Shown here piece by piece: positions 1 through 6,934 of a stretch of 15,051 nucleotides of DNA. The notes under the pieces were generated by a model. That model did not search any database. It was not told where the DNA came from and worked only from the letters and a program-made list of their open reading frames with translations. The stretch covers positions 1-15,051 of the forward strand of contig JANJWY010000006.1 in NCBI GenBank assembly GCA_024709285.1. The letters run 5' to 3'. The first letter of the stretch is position 1. Each line of letters begins with the position of its first letter. The DNA is from Erysipelotrichaceae bacterium. Lineage in GTDB: Bacteria; Bacillota_I; Bacilli_A; Erysipelotrichales; Erysipelotrichaceae. The position numbers were made by a program, and so were the translations under genes.

Positions 1-384
1 TGCGATGTCTGGGATCAGTTGCTAAGTATCGAAGGCGCACTTGGGGAACCCATGGGCATGTGGCTAGGCGAACAACTGATCGAAGAGGGCACTTCGAAGT
101 ATATTCAAGGAGTTGAAGTAAGTTCTGAGTATGATAAAGAAATTCCCTCAGGCTATTCAATGATGAAACTGCCGGCTTGTGAGGTCATGATTTTTCAGGG
201 GCCGCCTTACCCGGATGAAGAGTTTTCCGAAGCCATCGGTCAGCTATGGCAAGTAATGGAACACTATGACCCTCAACGTGTGGGTTATCAATGGGCAGAC
301 GAGCTTGGCGGAAGTTTTCAGTTAGAACCCCGAGGTGAACGCGGATACATCGAGGGAAGGACAGTAAAAAGAAGCGATTCTTAA
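1..384 (+). CDS. AraC-family regulator, C-terminal GyrI-like effector-binding domain (5' truncated by window)
   Basis: The reading frame is open from the first base of the window (C-D-V-W-D-Q-L...), so the gene begins upstream and only its last 127 codons are visible. The sequence matches my memory of GyrI-like small-molecule-binding domains at the C-terminus of AraC regulators in Firmicutes: an EPMGMWLGE segment near the start, then EVSSEY, then the closing pattern GYQWADELGGSFQLEPRGERGYIE. GyrI-like folds bind hydrophobic or cationic ligands and control an attached DNA-binding domain. The AraC helix-turn-helix should lie upstream and is not seen, so a stand-alone GyrI-like protein remains possible. 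The TTG at 19 is an internal codon and not a convincing start, since the frame continues upstream without a stop and no ribosome binding site precedes it. The next gene starts 57 nt downstream. Confidence 0.75.
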   Translation, partial: CDVWDQLLSIEGALGEPMGMWLGEQLIEEGTSKYIQGVEVSSEYDKEIPSGYSMMKLPACEVMIFQGPPYPDEEFSEAIGQLWQVMEHYDPQRVGYQWADELGGSFQLEPRGERGYIEGRTVKRSDS

Positions 385-388
385 GAAA

Positions 389-431
389 TATAATGCAAAT
401 ATCCCGGATTTCTGATATAAATAATTCGGGA
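389..431 (+). promoter_or_regulatory. TATAAT element and hairpin that buries the ribosome binding site of the DUF1576 gene
   Basis: A perfect TATAAT lies at 389-394 without a convincing -35 box. Immediately after the transcription start it would predict (about 401), bases 402-410 (TCCCGGATT) can pair with 423-431 (AATTCGGGA), giving a 9-bp stem with one G-U pair and a 12-nt loop. The right arm contains the GGGAG Shine-Dalgarno used by the ATG at 442. There is no U-tract, so it is not a typical terminator. A translation-controlling 5' stem-loop is my inference; the pairing itself is directly visible. Confidence 0.4.
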
Positions 432-441
432 GTGATTTAAT

Positions 442-1704
442 ATGGTACTATTTAACAGATTGAAGAAGCCGCTGCCAAATCGATTAAGGGTAACGCTTCT
501 TTTCTATTTTCCGCTCATTTGCTTTATTGGCGTTATCATCGCCAACGACCCGCTGGCATTCGAAAATTTTATAAAGATTCAGCTGTCTCCAGCCATTTTA
601 CTGACTGACTATCTTGAAATCGGTGGCATCGCCGCAACACTTATCAATGTCGGTCTGATTGCCCTGATGAACATTTTATTGTTTTACTTTCTAAAACTTC
701 CTTACACAGGACTTATGTTTGCCGCATTCTTTACGATTTTCGGATTTTCCTTTTTAGGAATGACGTTAGTCAATCTTATTCCTATCTATCTGGGAGGACT
801 GTTGTACAGCCGATATGCGAAAATCAAGTTTCGCTCGATAATTATGCTGAGCGTTTTCGCCGGAACCCTGGGACCGGTGGTAAGTCATCTGATTTTCGGA
901 TATGGATTTACCGGTGTATTAGCATGGACACTGGGAATTTCGGTTGGCATCATCCTGGGATTCTTTGTCATCCCTATCGCCAGACATCTTCTTAAGTTTC
1001 ATGATGGTTTTAACTTATATAACATCGGTTTTGCTTCAGGTATCATCGGTATCGTTTTTGTTTCAGTTATGAAATCATTGGGATATCCAACAGAGCGGGT
1101 AGTATTGCTTTATCAAAGTCATAACTCGATCATTCTTGCTCTTTTATTCATTTCTTGTTTTTATTTGATGACTGTCGGATACTTCGCTGAGGAAGAATTG
1201 ATCAAAAAGTGGAAACTTATCTTGCCGATCAGTGGACGTGCCATCTCCGATTTTACTGAACCTGCCGGTTTTGGGGCCACATTATTCAATATGGGTATTG
1301 TCGGCTTGATGGGCACGGGGTTGGTATTGGGATTCGGTGGTGTCGTTAACGGGTTTATGCTTGCTGCCATCTTTACGATTATTGGTTTTGGAGCATTCGG
1401 AAAACATCCGAAGAATATCTGGCCGATTTTCACTGGTGCAATTATATCGAGCCTCTTGCTTGGCTTACCGTTAAACGCAACCACGACGTTAGGATCGATT
1501 CTCTTTGCCACCACACTTGTCCCGATTGCTGGTGTCTATGGGCCGGGATGGGGAATCGTAGCCGGCTTCTTGCATGTATTTGTGGTTCGGCAAGTCGGTG
1601 ATTTTCACGGAGGATTGAACTTATATAACAACGGTTTTGCCGGAGGATTGGTCGCCGGTGTACTTATAATCATAATTCAGACATTGAAAGGTGGGGAAAA
1701 ATGA
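442..1704 (+). CDS. DUF1576 family multi-pass membrane protein with internal duplication
   Basis: The 420-residue protein is almost entirely hydrophobic apart from its first 15 residues (LKKPLPNRLR, a positive-inside start) and a loop near residues 250-262. It is built from two related halves: the segment around residues 60-125 (GGIAATLINVG...PYTGLMFAAFFTIFGF) is echoed from about 273 (AGFGATLFNMG...GFMLAAIFTIIGF), and the signature FHDGFNLYN at 186-194 recurs as FHGGLNLYN at 388-396, each followed by GFA-G-G/S. This matches the DUF1576 family as I remember it, which has no established function. Two-fold internal repeats of this sort are typical of transporters and channels, so a transport role is plausible but inferred. 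The start is supported by GGGAGTGAT upstream. Its stop overlaps the next start by four bases (ATGA), so it is translationally coupled to the small protein that follows. Confidence 0.8.
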   Translation: MVLFNRLKKPLPNRLRVTLLFYFPLICFIGVIIANDPLAFENFIKIQLSPAILLTDYLEIGGIAATLINVGLIALMNILLFYFLKLPYTGLMFAAFFTIFGFSFLGMTLVNLIPIYLGGLLYSRYAKIKFRSIIMLSVFAGTLGPVVSHLIFGYGFTGVLAWTLGISVGIILGFFVIPIARHLLKFHDGFNLYNIGFASGIIGIVFVSVMKSLGYPTERVVLLYQSHNSIILALLFISCFYLMTVGYFAEEELIKKWKLILPISGRAISDFTEPAGFGATLFNMGIVGLMGTGLVLGFGGVVNGFMLAAIFTIIGFGAFGKHPKNIWPIFTGAIISSLLLGLPLNATTTLGSILFATTLVPIAGVYGPGWGIVAGFLHVFVVRQVGDFHGGLNLYNNGFAGGLVAGVLIIIIQTLKGGEK

Positions 1705-2048
1705 GAACGCATATCAAACGCATTACCAGCATTGCTGATGAGATTACGACGTTTCTTTTGCTGGAAAACTTTTCGAAGCTATCGATAACGATCGAACCGA
1801 AAGGGAAGGTCACGGTATTACATTTTATCAGTGAGAATAATCCCATGACTCAGAAACAGCTGGATGAAATCCTGCAAGTTTTGAATCAGCCCAGACAAAT
1901 TGAACTGGAAACATATTATTGGACACTGCTTGGAGAAAGCGGTACCGATATGTCATTAAATGTGGTCGGTCGAATGATTGATACGGCGGACGGATACATC
2001 GAAAACGGAAGTGTCGTTTTAGAACTTTCAAGGGAAGAAATCGAATGA
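1701..2048 (+). CDS. Small conserved-looking cytoplasmic protein, function unknown
   Basis: This 115-residue protein is soluble-looking, acidic, and has no signal peptide or membrane segment. Its N-terminal half alternates hydrophobic residues (TTFLLLENFSKLSITIEPKGKVTVLHFI), suggesting beta strands, and its middle has a distinctive QIELETYYWTLLGESGTD stretch followed by NVVGRMIDTADGYIENGSVVLEL. I recall similar unannotated proteins in Firmicutes but cannot name a family. It starts with ATG inside the DUF1576 stop codon (ATGA overlap, with GGTGGGGAAAA upstream) and its own stop overlaps the hflX start in the same way. The position suggests it works with the DUF1576 membrane protein, for example as a cytoplasmic partner, but that is inference. 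Confidence 0.7.
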   Translation: MRTHIKRITSIADEITTFLLLENFSKLSITIEPKGKVTVLHFISENNPMTQKQLDEILQVLNQPRQIELETYYWTLLGESGTDMSLNVVGRMIDTADGYIENGSVVLELSREEIE

Positions 2049-3307
2049 ACATTGAAAAGCAACGCGTCGTGATTCTGGGTGTCAAAGACACCTCAGCTAC
2101 GAATTTTAACCGAGCCATGGAAGAATTGGTCAATTTAGCCTCGGCTTGCGATATGGACGTGATTGCTTCATTTCAACAGGTCGCCTCAACAGGATCATCT
2201 ACATACATTGGAAGCGGAAAAATTGAAGAAATCAAGAATTTCTGTGCAGAAAATGAAGTGGGAACAGTCATAACCCTGCATGAACTTTCTCCCTCTCAGC
2301 TAAGAAATCTCGATGAAGCATTGGATCTGGCCGTGTTTGACCGTACAGCACTGATTCTGGAAATTTTTGCCCGCAGAGCAAAAAGCAAAGAAGCAAAACT
2401 GCAGGTTGATGTCGCACGATTGCAATATGAACTGCCCCGGATGATTGGCAGTTATACAGCCTTAAGCCGTCAAGCCGGTTCACAAGGAGCCATGCGCAGC
2501 CGCGGTACCGGTGAAACAAAGCTTGAACTCGACCGTCGCCGCTTAGAACGCCAGATATATGAGATGAATCAGGACTTACAGCTGATTGCCCAGCAACGTC
2601 AGGTTCAGCGTCGCAAACGCAAAAAACAAGGATTATTCAATGTAGCTCTGGTAGGATATACCAATGCCGGCAAGAGCACGCTGATGAATCATCTGATATC
2701 CGCCAGTCAAAACGGTGCATCTGAAAAGGAAGTTTTCGTTAAAGATCAGCTCTTCGCAACCTTGGAAACATCGGTAAGAAACATTCACATTCCGCCATAT
2801 CCGCCATTTATTTTGTCGGATACCGTCGGTTTTGTCAGCAATCTTCCTCATCAGCTGATCAAAGCATTTCGTTCAACACTGGAAGAAGCCATCGAAGCCG
2901 ACATTTTATTGCATGTAGTCGACTTTAGTGATCCGGACCATCAGGTTCATATCGAAACAACCCGTGAAACGTTGCGCGATATCGGAGCCGGTTCGATCGA
3001 GGAAATATTGGTGTTGAACAAGAGCGATAAAACGTCGGAATCGTTTATACCCAACGGACATAACAGTATCCGGATATCAGCACTAACGGGGATGGGAATT
3101 GATGAACTGATCAAAACACTGTTCGACTTCAGATTCCAAAGTGAAAGCATCAATATTTTGCTTCCTTATCAACGGGTGGATATGTTGTTTCTGATTCAGG
3201 AAGAATGTATGACAATGTCTTCAGCAGAAGAGGAAGAGGGTTATCGGATGACCATCAAAGGACCCCAACATATACTTAACCGATTGAAAGAGTTCATAGT
3301 TGAATAA
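2045..3307 (+). CDS. hflX: Ribosome-associated GTPase HflX
   Basis: The 420-residue length and domain order fit HflX, a TRAFAC-class GTPase that binds the 50S subunit and in studied bacteria splits stalled ribosomes under stress. The N-terminal HflX domain carries the family segment TYIGSGKIEEIK, followed by a linker with the GSQGAMRSRGTGETKLELDRR signature (about residues 145-165). The GTPase motifs are complete: G1 GYTNAGKS at 204-211, G3 DTVGF at 259-263 and G4 NKSD at 325-328. A C-terminal extension follows. The ATG overlaps the stop of the preceding gene, so it belongs to the three-gene operon with the DUF1576 protein. The gene ends just before a hairpin terminator and converges on a minus-strand gene. 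Confidence 0.97.
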   Translation: MNIEKQRVVILGVKDTSATNFNRAMEELVNLASACDMDVIASFQQVASTGSSTYIGSGKIEEIKNFCAENEVGTVITLHELSPSQLRNLDEALDLAVFDRTALILEIFARRAKSKEAKLQVDVARLQYELPRMIGSYTALSRQAGSQGAMRSRGTGETKLELDRRRLERQIYEMNQDLQLIAQQRQVQRRKRKKQGLFNVALVGYTNAGKSTLMNHLISASQNGASEKEVFVKDQLFATLETSVRNIHIPPYPPFILSDTVGFVSNLPHQLIKAFRSTLEEAIEADILLHVVDFSDPDHQVHIETTRETLRDIGAGSIEEILVLNKSDKTSESFIPNGHNSIRISALTGMGIDELIKTLFDFRFQSESINILLPYQRVDMLFLIQEECMTMSSAEEEEGYRMTIKGPQHILNRLKEFIVE

Positions 3308-3311
3308 AAAA

Positions 3312-3338
3312 AAGTGATATCCGACAAGGACATCACTT
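3312..3338. terminator. Bidirectional terminator between hflX and the secreted-protein gene
   Basis: An 11-bp stem pairs 3312-3322 with 3328-3338 around a five-base loop (GACAA). Read on the minus strand all 11 pairs form (one G-U) and the hairpin is followed by eight T, making it a strong terminator for the minus-strand secreted-protein gene. On the plus strand there is one A-C mismatch and a weaker CTTTTA tail, so it also serves, less ideally, for hflX. Confidence 0.85.
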
Positions 3339-3345
3339 CTTTTAC

Positions 3346-3762
3346 TTAACGGTTACCGCGACGGCCGAAACCGCCATTGCCACCACTTGTATTGGCTCGG
3401 ATTCGCATTCCGCCCAACGCCTGATTTGTTCCATCACCCGTGCAATCAGCACTGCGAGCTTCCATTTCGGCTTTCAGCGCATCTGCTTCTGCCTGAGTCA
3501 ACACGCCATCCGCAACTTTCTGTTCAAGAATGGCTTCACGTCTTTCAGTCATATAAGCCTTAAACTCATCTAACTTGTCGGCATCCAAGGCCAATTGACC
3601 CATATGGAAACCATTACCTCGCAACTCAGCGATTTCTTCCGGAGTTTTTCCGGCAAGTTTTCCAACGAATTCCCAAGCATCATCATTTCCGGCAGCCATA
3701 GCACCAACCAAGGTCAGCGATAATCCAACCAACACCATCAACGTAATAAACAACTTTTTCAT
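3346..3762 (-). CDS. Small secreted protein with glycine-rich tail (DUF2680-like, tentative)
   Basis: The 138-residue product begins with a clear signal peptide: MKK, a hydrophobic core to about residue 20, and an AMA-A signal-peptidase site near residues 21-24. The mature part is helical and charged, with a TPEEIAELR segment (about 40-48) and ERREAILEQKVADGVLTQAEADALKAEM, resembling short secreted proteins with 'ADGxLTQxQAD' repeats such as DUF2680. The final 25 residues are rich in Gly, Asn and Arg (GGNGGFGRRGNR). One cysteine is present, near residue 106. The ATG is preceded by AGGAGATGATTGT. It diverges from a two-component system, and a tandem repeat facing it overlaps the likely -35 region, so I infer it is a target of that system, perhaps as an envelope stress or periplasm-like chaperone component. 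Function is unknown. Confidence 0.75.
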   Translation of the reverse strand: MKKLFITLMVLVGLSLTLVGAMAAGNDDAWEFVGKLAGKTPEEIAELRGNGFHMGQLALDADKLDEFKAYMTERREAILEQKVADGVLTQAEADALKAEMEARSADCTGDGTNQALGGMRIRANTSGGNGGFGRRGNR

Positions 3763-3796
3763 ACAATCATCTCCTGTTCTCAGTATTTCTGATTGA

Positions 3797-3887
3797 CTAT
3801 AGTTTATAATTAAGTTATGACGAAATTATGACAAAACCGAGGTATTTATATGTATTTTCGACTGTTTTTGTCATAAGAAAGTCACAA
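3797..3887. promoter_or_regulatory. Divergent control region with two PHO-box-like tandem repeats
   Basis: On the minus strand, 3836-3815 reads as two 11-bp units, TTTTGTCATAA then TTTCGTCATAA, directed toward the secreted-protein gene. A TATAGT -10 candidate lies 12 nt further on (plus coordinates 3797-3802). On the plus strand, 3866-3887 reads TTTTGTCATAA then GAAAGTCACAA, directed toward the response regulator. The unit TTTTGTCATAA is identical in both. An 11-bp direct-repeat period is the usual footprint of OmpR/PhoB dimers, and the units resemble the enterobacterial PHO box half-site CTGTCATAA. Binding by the adjacent regulator is inference from position and format. The -10 element for the plus-strand gene is not clear. 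Confidence 0.65.
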
Positions 3888-3919
3888 ATGAGTGATAAAC
3901 TCTTTCTGAGGTGGTCAGT

Positions 3920-4609
3920 GTGAAGAAAATCCTAATCGTGGATGATAATCCGTCGATAGTCAATATCTTGAGTGATTATATTAAAAAAGAGCAAATGAAC
4001 GTACTTAGTGTTTCCGATGGCGAAGCTGCTCTTAGAGCATTTGATCAATGGAAACCGGATATGATTTTGCTTGATGTCATGATGCCGAAGCTGGATGGTT
4101 TTTCTGTATGCAAAGAAATCCGAAAGACTTCCATGGTTCCGATCATCATGATAACAGCGCGCAGCGAGGACTTCGATAAAATCATGGGACTGGACATCGG
4201 AGCAGATGATTATATCGTCAAGCCGTTTTCTCCTAAAGAAATCATTGCCCGTATAAATGCGATTTTCCGCAGAATCGAACCAAAAAAAGAAAATCGAAAG
4301 ATCATCCGCTTGTATTCACTGACAATCGATGAATCCTCTTATCAAGCCATGATTAATGATGTACCGCTCAACCTGACCAAAAAAGAATTCGAACTGCTAT
4401 CCACATTAGCCGGCTATCCCAATCAGGTGTTTACCCGCGAGCACTTATTGGAAAGGTGTTGGGGATTTGATTATATCGGTGATGATCGTACCGTCGATGC
4501 CCATATCAAACGATTAAGAGCAAAGTGCGATGAAGTCGATCATCCGCAATGGCAGATCGTCACCATTTGGGGAGTCGGCTATAAAATGGAGGTCAGCAAT
4601 GAAAAGTAA
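3920..4609 (+). CDS. OmpR/PhoB-family response regulator
   Basis: The protein (229 residues from the GTG at 3920) has a receiver domain over residues 1-115: acidic pair D8-D9 in KILIVDDNP, phospho-acceptor D52 in LLDVMMP, T79 in ITARS and K101 in VKPFSP. A winged-helix DNA-binding domain follows (about 130-225), with LTKKEFELL, FTREHLLERCWG and RTVDAHIKRLRAK typical of the family. I chose GTG 3920 over GTG 3911 because GAGGTGG at 3908-3914 sits at correct spacing only for the former, and the family begins MKKILIVDD. It overlaps the kinase gene by 11 nt. The upstream tandem repeat suggests autoregulation. The cognate signal is not evident. Confidence 0.95.
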   Translation: MKKILIVDDNPSIVNILSDYIKKEQMNVLSVSDGEAALRAFDQWKPDMILLDVMMPKLDGFSVCKEIRKTSMVPIIMITARSEDFDKIMGLDIGADDYIVKPFSPKEIIARINAIFRRIEPKKENRKIIRLYSLTIDESSYQAMINDVPLNLTKKEFELLSTLAGYPNQVFTREHLLERCWGFDYIGDDRTVDAHIKRLRAKCDEVDHPQWQIVTIWGVGYKMEVSNEK

Positions 4610-6032
4610 AATATCAAGAAAACTGATTCTCTATGTCGGAAGTACGTTGCTGGTTTTTACTGTGATCATCGGCGGCATCTTCATGCTGGTTTTTCGCAAC
4701 TATGTAATATCGGATAATGAAGAGAAGCTAAAGGATAAAGCATTGACCATCGCATCAACCATTTCTGAGTCATCCGACTTGCTGCGACCGACCGGGGGCA
4801 TGGGAATGTTACTAAGAACTCTGTATGGCAGCGGAAATGATGAAGTATGGGTCATTGACAGTGACTATTCCATCATTACCCGCCGAATGGGAGGGCAAAA
4901 TCCGATAACCTTCAATCAGCTTCCGGACAGTGCCAAACAAATTGTCGAACGCGTTTTGAAAGGTGAGACTCAGCTAAGTGAAGACTTCTCATCTCTGCTG
5001 GATGGTTCGTCCATGACCGTAGCAACTCCATTGTTGGATAAGTCAGGCAACATCATCGGTGCAGTACTGGTACACACGCAGATAACCGGTCTGAATGCCG
5101 GATATCAGGCGGCAACGTGGATCATGGGGCTGAGTCTGCTCTTCGCCTTGGCCATTGCCGTCATCATGGGAACACTGCTATCCTTATCATTCAGCAAACC
5201 ACTCAATCAAATGGCTTCAATGACCACAGAGCTTAGTGAAGGCAATTTGTCGGTCAGAAATGATATACGTCAAAAAGATGAAGTCGGTCAGCTGGCAAAC
5301 AATCTGAACTCTCTTGCAGTCAAACTTCAGCAAAGCGATTTACAACGCGAACAGCTCAATCAGATTCGAAAAGATTTTATGGCGACCGTATCGCACGAAC
5401 TGAAAACACCGTTAACCGTCCTTCAAGGATCACTCGAAGCTTTGATGGAAAAAGTGGCAATTGAACCGGATCAGATCGATCGTTATTATAAGCAGATGCA
5501 TGATGAGACATTGGCATTGAGCCGATTGACCAATGATTTGTTGGAACTGACCCGCCTTTCCAGTGCTGATTTTAATATCGAAAAGAAAACCATTGCGTTG
5601 ATCGACCCATTGCGCTCAGCATTGGAATCGGCCAAAATCAACGGTAAGGCAAAAGACATTCAGTGGGATATTGAGCTTTCGAAGATGATTGATGTATGTG
5701 CTGATGAAGGAAGAATCAGACAGTTGTTGCTCATCTTGCTGGACAATGCGATAAAATTCTCATCTGTATCAGGCCGTATTGAAGTAACTGCTCAAGACAA
5801 TATCATCCGTATCTGCGATCATGGTCCGGGCATAAAGACCGAAGATCTGCCATACATATTTGACCGTTTCTATCGGAACAAAGATGCTGGTTATGCCGGT
5901 AGCGGACTGGGACTGGCCATTGCTGACCAAATTGCCAAGCGACATGATATCTCAATTGATGTAAACAGTATTCCGGATGTTCAAACCTGCTTTACCCTGA
6001 TATTTACAAAAAATCGAATCTCTGATCAATAA
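4599..6032 (+). CDS. Membrane sensor histidine kinase, partner of the upstream response regulator
   Basis: The start is ATG 4599, with GGAGG at 4588-4592 and a typical MKSKISRKL opening; an upstream in-frame ATG at 4530 lies deep in the regulator gene and has no such site. The 477-residue protein has TM1 at about 10-32, an extracytoplasmic sensing region at about 33-170 (ending in the DKSGNIIGAVLVHTQ strand typical of Cache/PAS-like sensors), TM2 at about 172-197, HAMP at about 198-250, HisKA with phospho-acceptor H266 in VSHELKTPL, and a complete ATPase domain: N383 in LDNAIKF, then DHGPGI, FDRFYR and GSGLGLAI. Everything needed for autophosphorylation is present. The short C-terminal end stops directly after the ATPase domain. 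The ligand is not predictable. Confidence 0.95.
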   Translation: MKSKISRKLILYVGSTLLVFTVIIGGIFMLVFRNYVISDNEEKLKDKALTIASTISESSDLLRPTGGMGMLLRTLYGSGNDEVWVIDSDYSIITRRMGGQNPITFNQLPDSAKQIVERVLKGETQLSEDFSSLLDGSSMTVATPLLDKSGNIIGAVLVHTQITGLNAGYQAATWIMGLSLLFALAIAVIMGTLLSLSFSKPLNQMASMTTELSEGNLSVRNDIRQKDEVGQLANNLNSLAVKLQQSDLQREQLNQIRKDFMATVSHELKTPLTVLQGSLEALMEKVAIEPDQIDRYYKQMHDETLALSRLTNDLLELTRLSSADFNIEKKTIALIDPLRSALESAKINGKAKDIQWDIELSKMIDVCADEGRIRQLLLILLDNAIKFSSVSGRIEVTAQDNIIRICDHGPGIKTEDLPYIFDRFYRNKDAGYAGSGLGLAIADQIAKRHDISIDVNSIPDVQTCFTLIFTKNRISDQ

Positions 6033-6036
6033 AAAT

Positions 6037-6063
6037 ACCCGTCTGATCAATCGTCCGACGGGT
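6037..6063. terminator. Bidirectional terminator between the kinase and the acyltransferase-like gene
   Basis: ACCCGTC (6037-6043) pairs with GACGGGT (6057-6063) around a 13-nt loop. On the plus strand it is followed by TTTCC and on the minus strand by ATTTTTATT. The right arm and loop overlap the last codons of the minus-strand gene, so the hairpin is shared between two converging transcripts. Confidence 0.6.
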
Positions 6064-6817
6064 TTTCCATAATTTCCTTAAATGTCGCCAAGGCATTAGC
6101 CATGGCAATGCCATCTGTAATACGCTCATCTACGACCACGGTTGCCCGAATCGTATTTGTCTCTTCGTTGAGTTTTCCCAATACACACAACATGGAAATG
6201 GTACCCCAGTTGTACAAATGATGATAAGGAGCGTTCAGTCTGATACTGCCAAGATTGGCTATCATAGCTGTGGCATGCAAAGGATCGTCCCCGGCAATAA
6301 ACTTCGGCAACATATTGTGATTGTTCAAAAATCTTGCCAGTCTCATGATCATGCGCAACAGAAAATGAGGCAAATGTCCAAGCAATTCAAAAAACTTATC
6401 ACTTTGAGCCCCTTCATTCCGCTTGGCTTTGAGCACACTGGTTAGCACCCGTTTATTGAACTCAGCAAAACTGAGTCCTTCCTCAAAAATCCACTTAACG
6501 ACGATCGACCGTCCTTCTTCCGTAAGTTTCTGTTTGACAACGGTAGAAAAGGCAATATGATTGCGTTGATACAGGCGATTGTTCAGAACAAAACGGTTGA
6601 TTACCGGATGTAAAACAGTTGTTTTATAAATGGAGTATAAGAAGTAAGAGAGCATCGTTGTGCGGTGCTTCTCAAGATAAGGCAGTATGCGGGTTGCATC
6701 TATATCCATATACATATATACCGATGAACCGATCCGGTCGTCCAAAAAGTGAGCCTCAAGTTTTTGATAAGGATTCAACTTGATCTCATCTGCATCCCAA
6801 CGTTTAAATATGGCCAT
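6047..6817 (-). CDS. CAT/E2-fold acyltransferase-like protein lacking the usual catalytic histidine
   Basis: The 256-residue protein looks like the chloramphenicol acetyltransferase / 2-oxoacid dehydrogenase E2 catalytic fold. The C-terminal part is diagnostic: NLGSIRLNAPYHHLYNWGTISM, then strands leading to VVVDERITDGIAMANALATFK, which aligns with the E2 motif DHRxxDG. Here residues 230-236 read DERITDG, with glutamate (E231) where the general-base histidine normally sits. I recall clostridial relatives with the same DER-x-x-DG form, so this may be a subfamily trait rather than damage. No lipoyl domain is present. I chose ATG 6817 because AAGGAGATAGTT precedes it; an upstream in-frame ATG at 6946 lacks support. 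It diverges from the Crp/Fnr gene. Substrate and activity are unknown. Confidence 0.75.
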   Translation of the reverse strand: MAIFKRWDADEIKLNPYQKLEAHFLDDRIGSSVYMYMDIDATRILPYLEKHRTTMLSYFLYSIYKTTVLHPVINRFVLNNRLYQRNHIAFSTVVKQKLTEEGRSIVVKWIFEEGLSFAEFNKRVLTSVLKAKRNEGAQSDKFFELLGHLPHFLLRMIMRLARFLNNHNMLPKFIAGDDPLHATAMIANLGSIRLNAPYHHLYNWGTISMLCVLGKLNEETNTIRATVVVDERITDGIAMANALATFKEIMENPSDD

Positions 6818-6838
6818 AACTATCTCCTTGCTGATATT

Positions 6839-6867
6839 ATTATAAAGTTTTAATTTCTCACATACAA
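6839..6867 (-). promoter_or_regulatory. Promoter of the acyltransferase-like gene
   Basis: On the minus strand TTGTAT (6867-6862) is followed after 17 nt by a perfect TATAAT (6844-6839), and the gene's ribosome binding site begins about 15 nt beyond. The -35 matches only in its first half. On the plus strand the same segment reads TTGCTGATATTATTATAA (6828-6845), nearly repeated upstream of the DUF1858 gene at 7658-7676. Confidence 0.5.
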
Positions 6868-6934
6868 GTCTTTGCGAAATAGTCTTCTTTGCGTTTGCAA
6901 CGTCTATCTGATAAAGTAAATATGGAGGAACACT

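Noticed and set aside
1161..1514. Long minus-strand open frame inside the DUF1576 gene
   Set aside because: It lies entirely antisense to a confident membrane-protein gene, has no ribosome binding site, and its proline/lysine-rich translation resembles no family.
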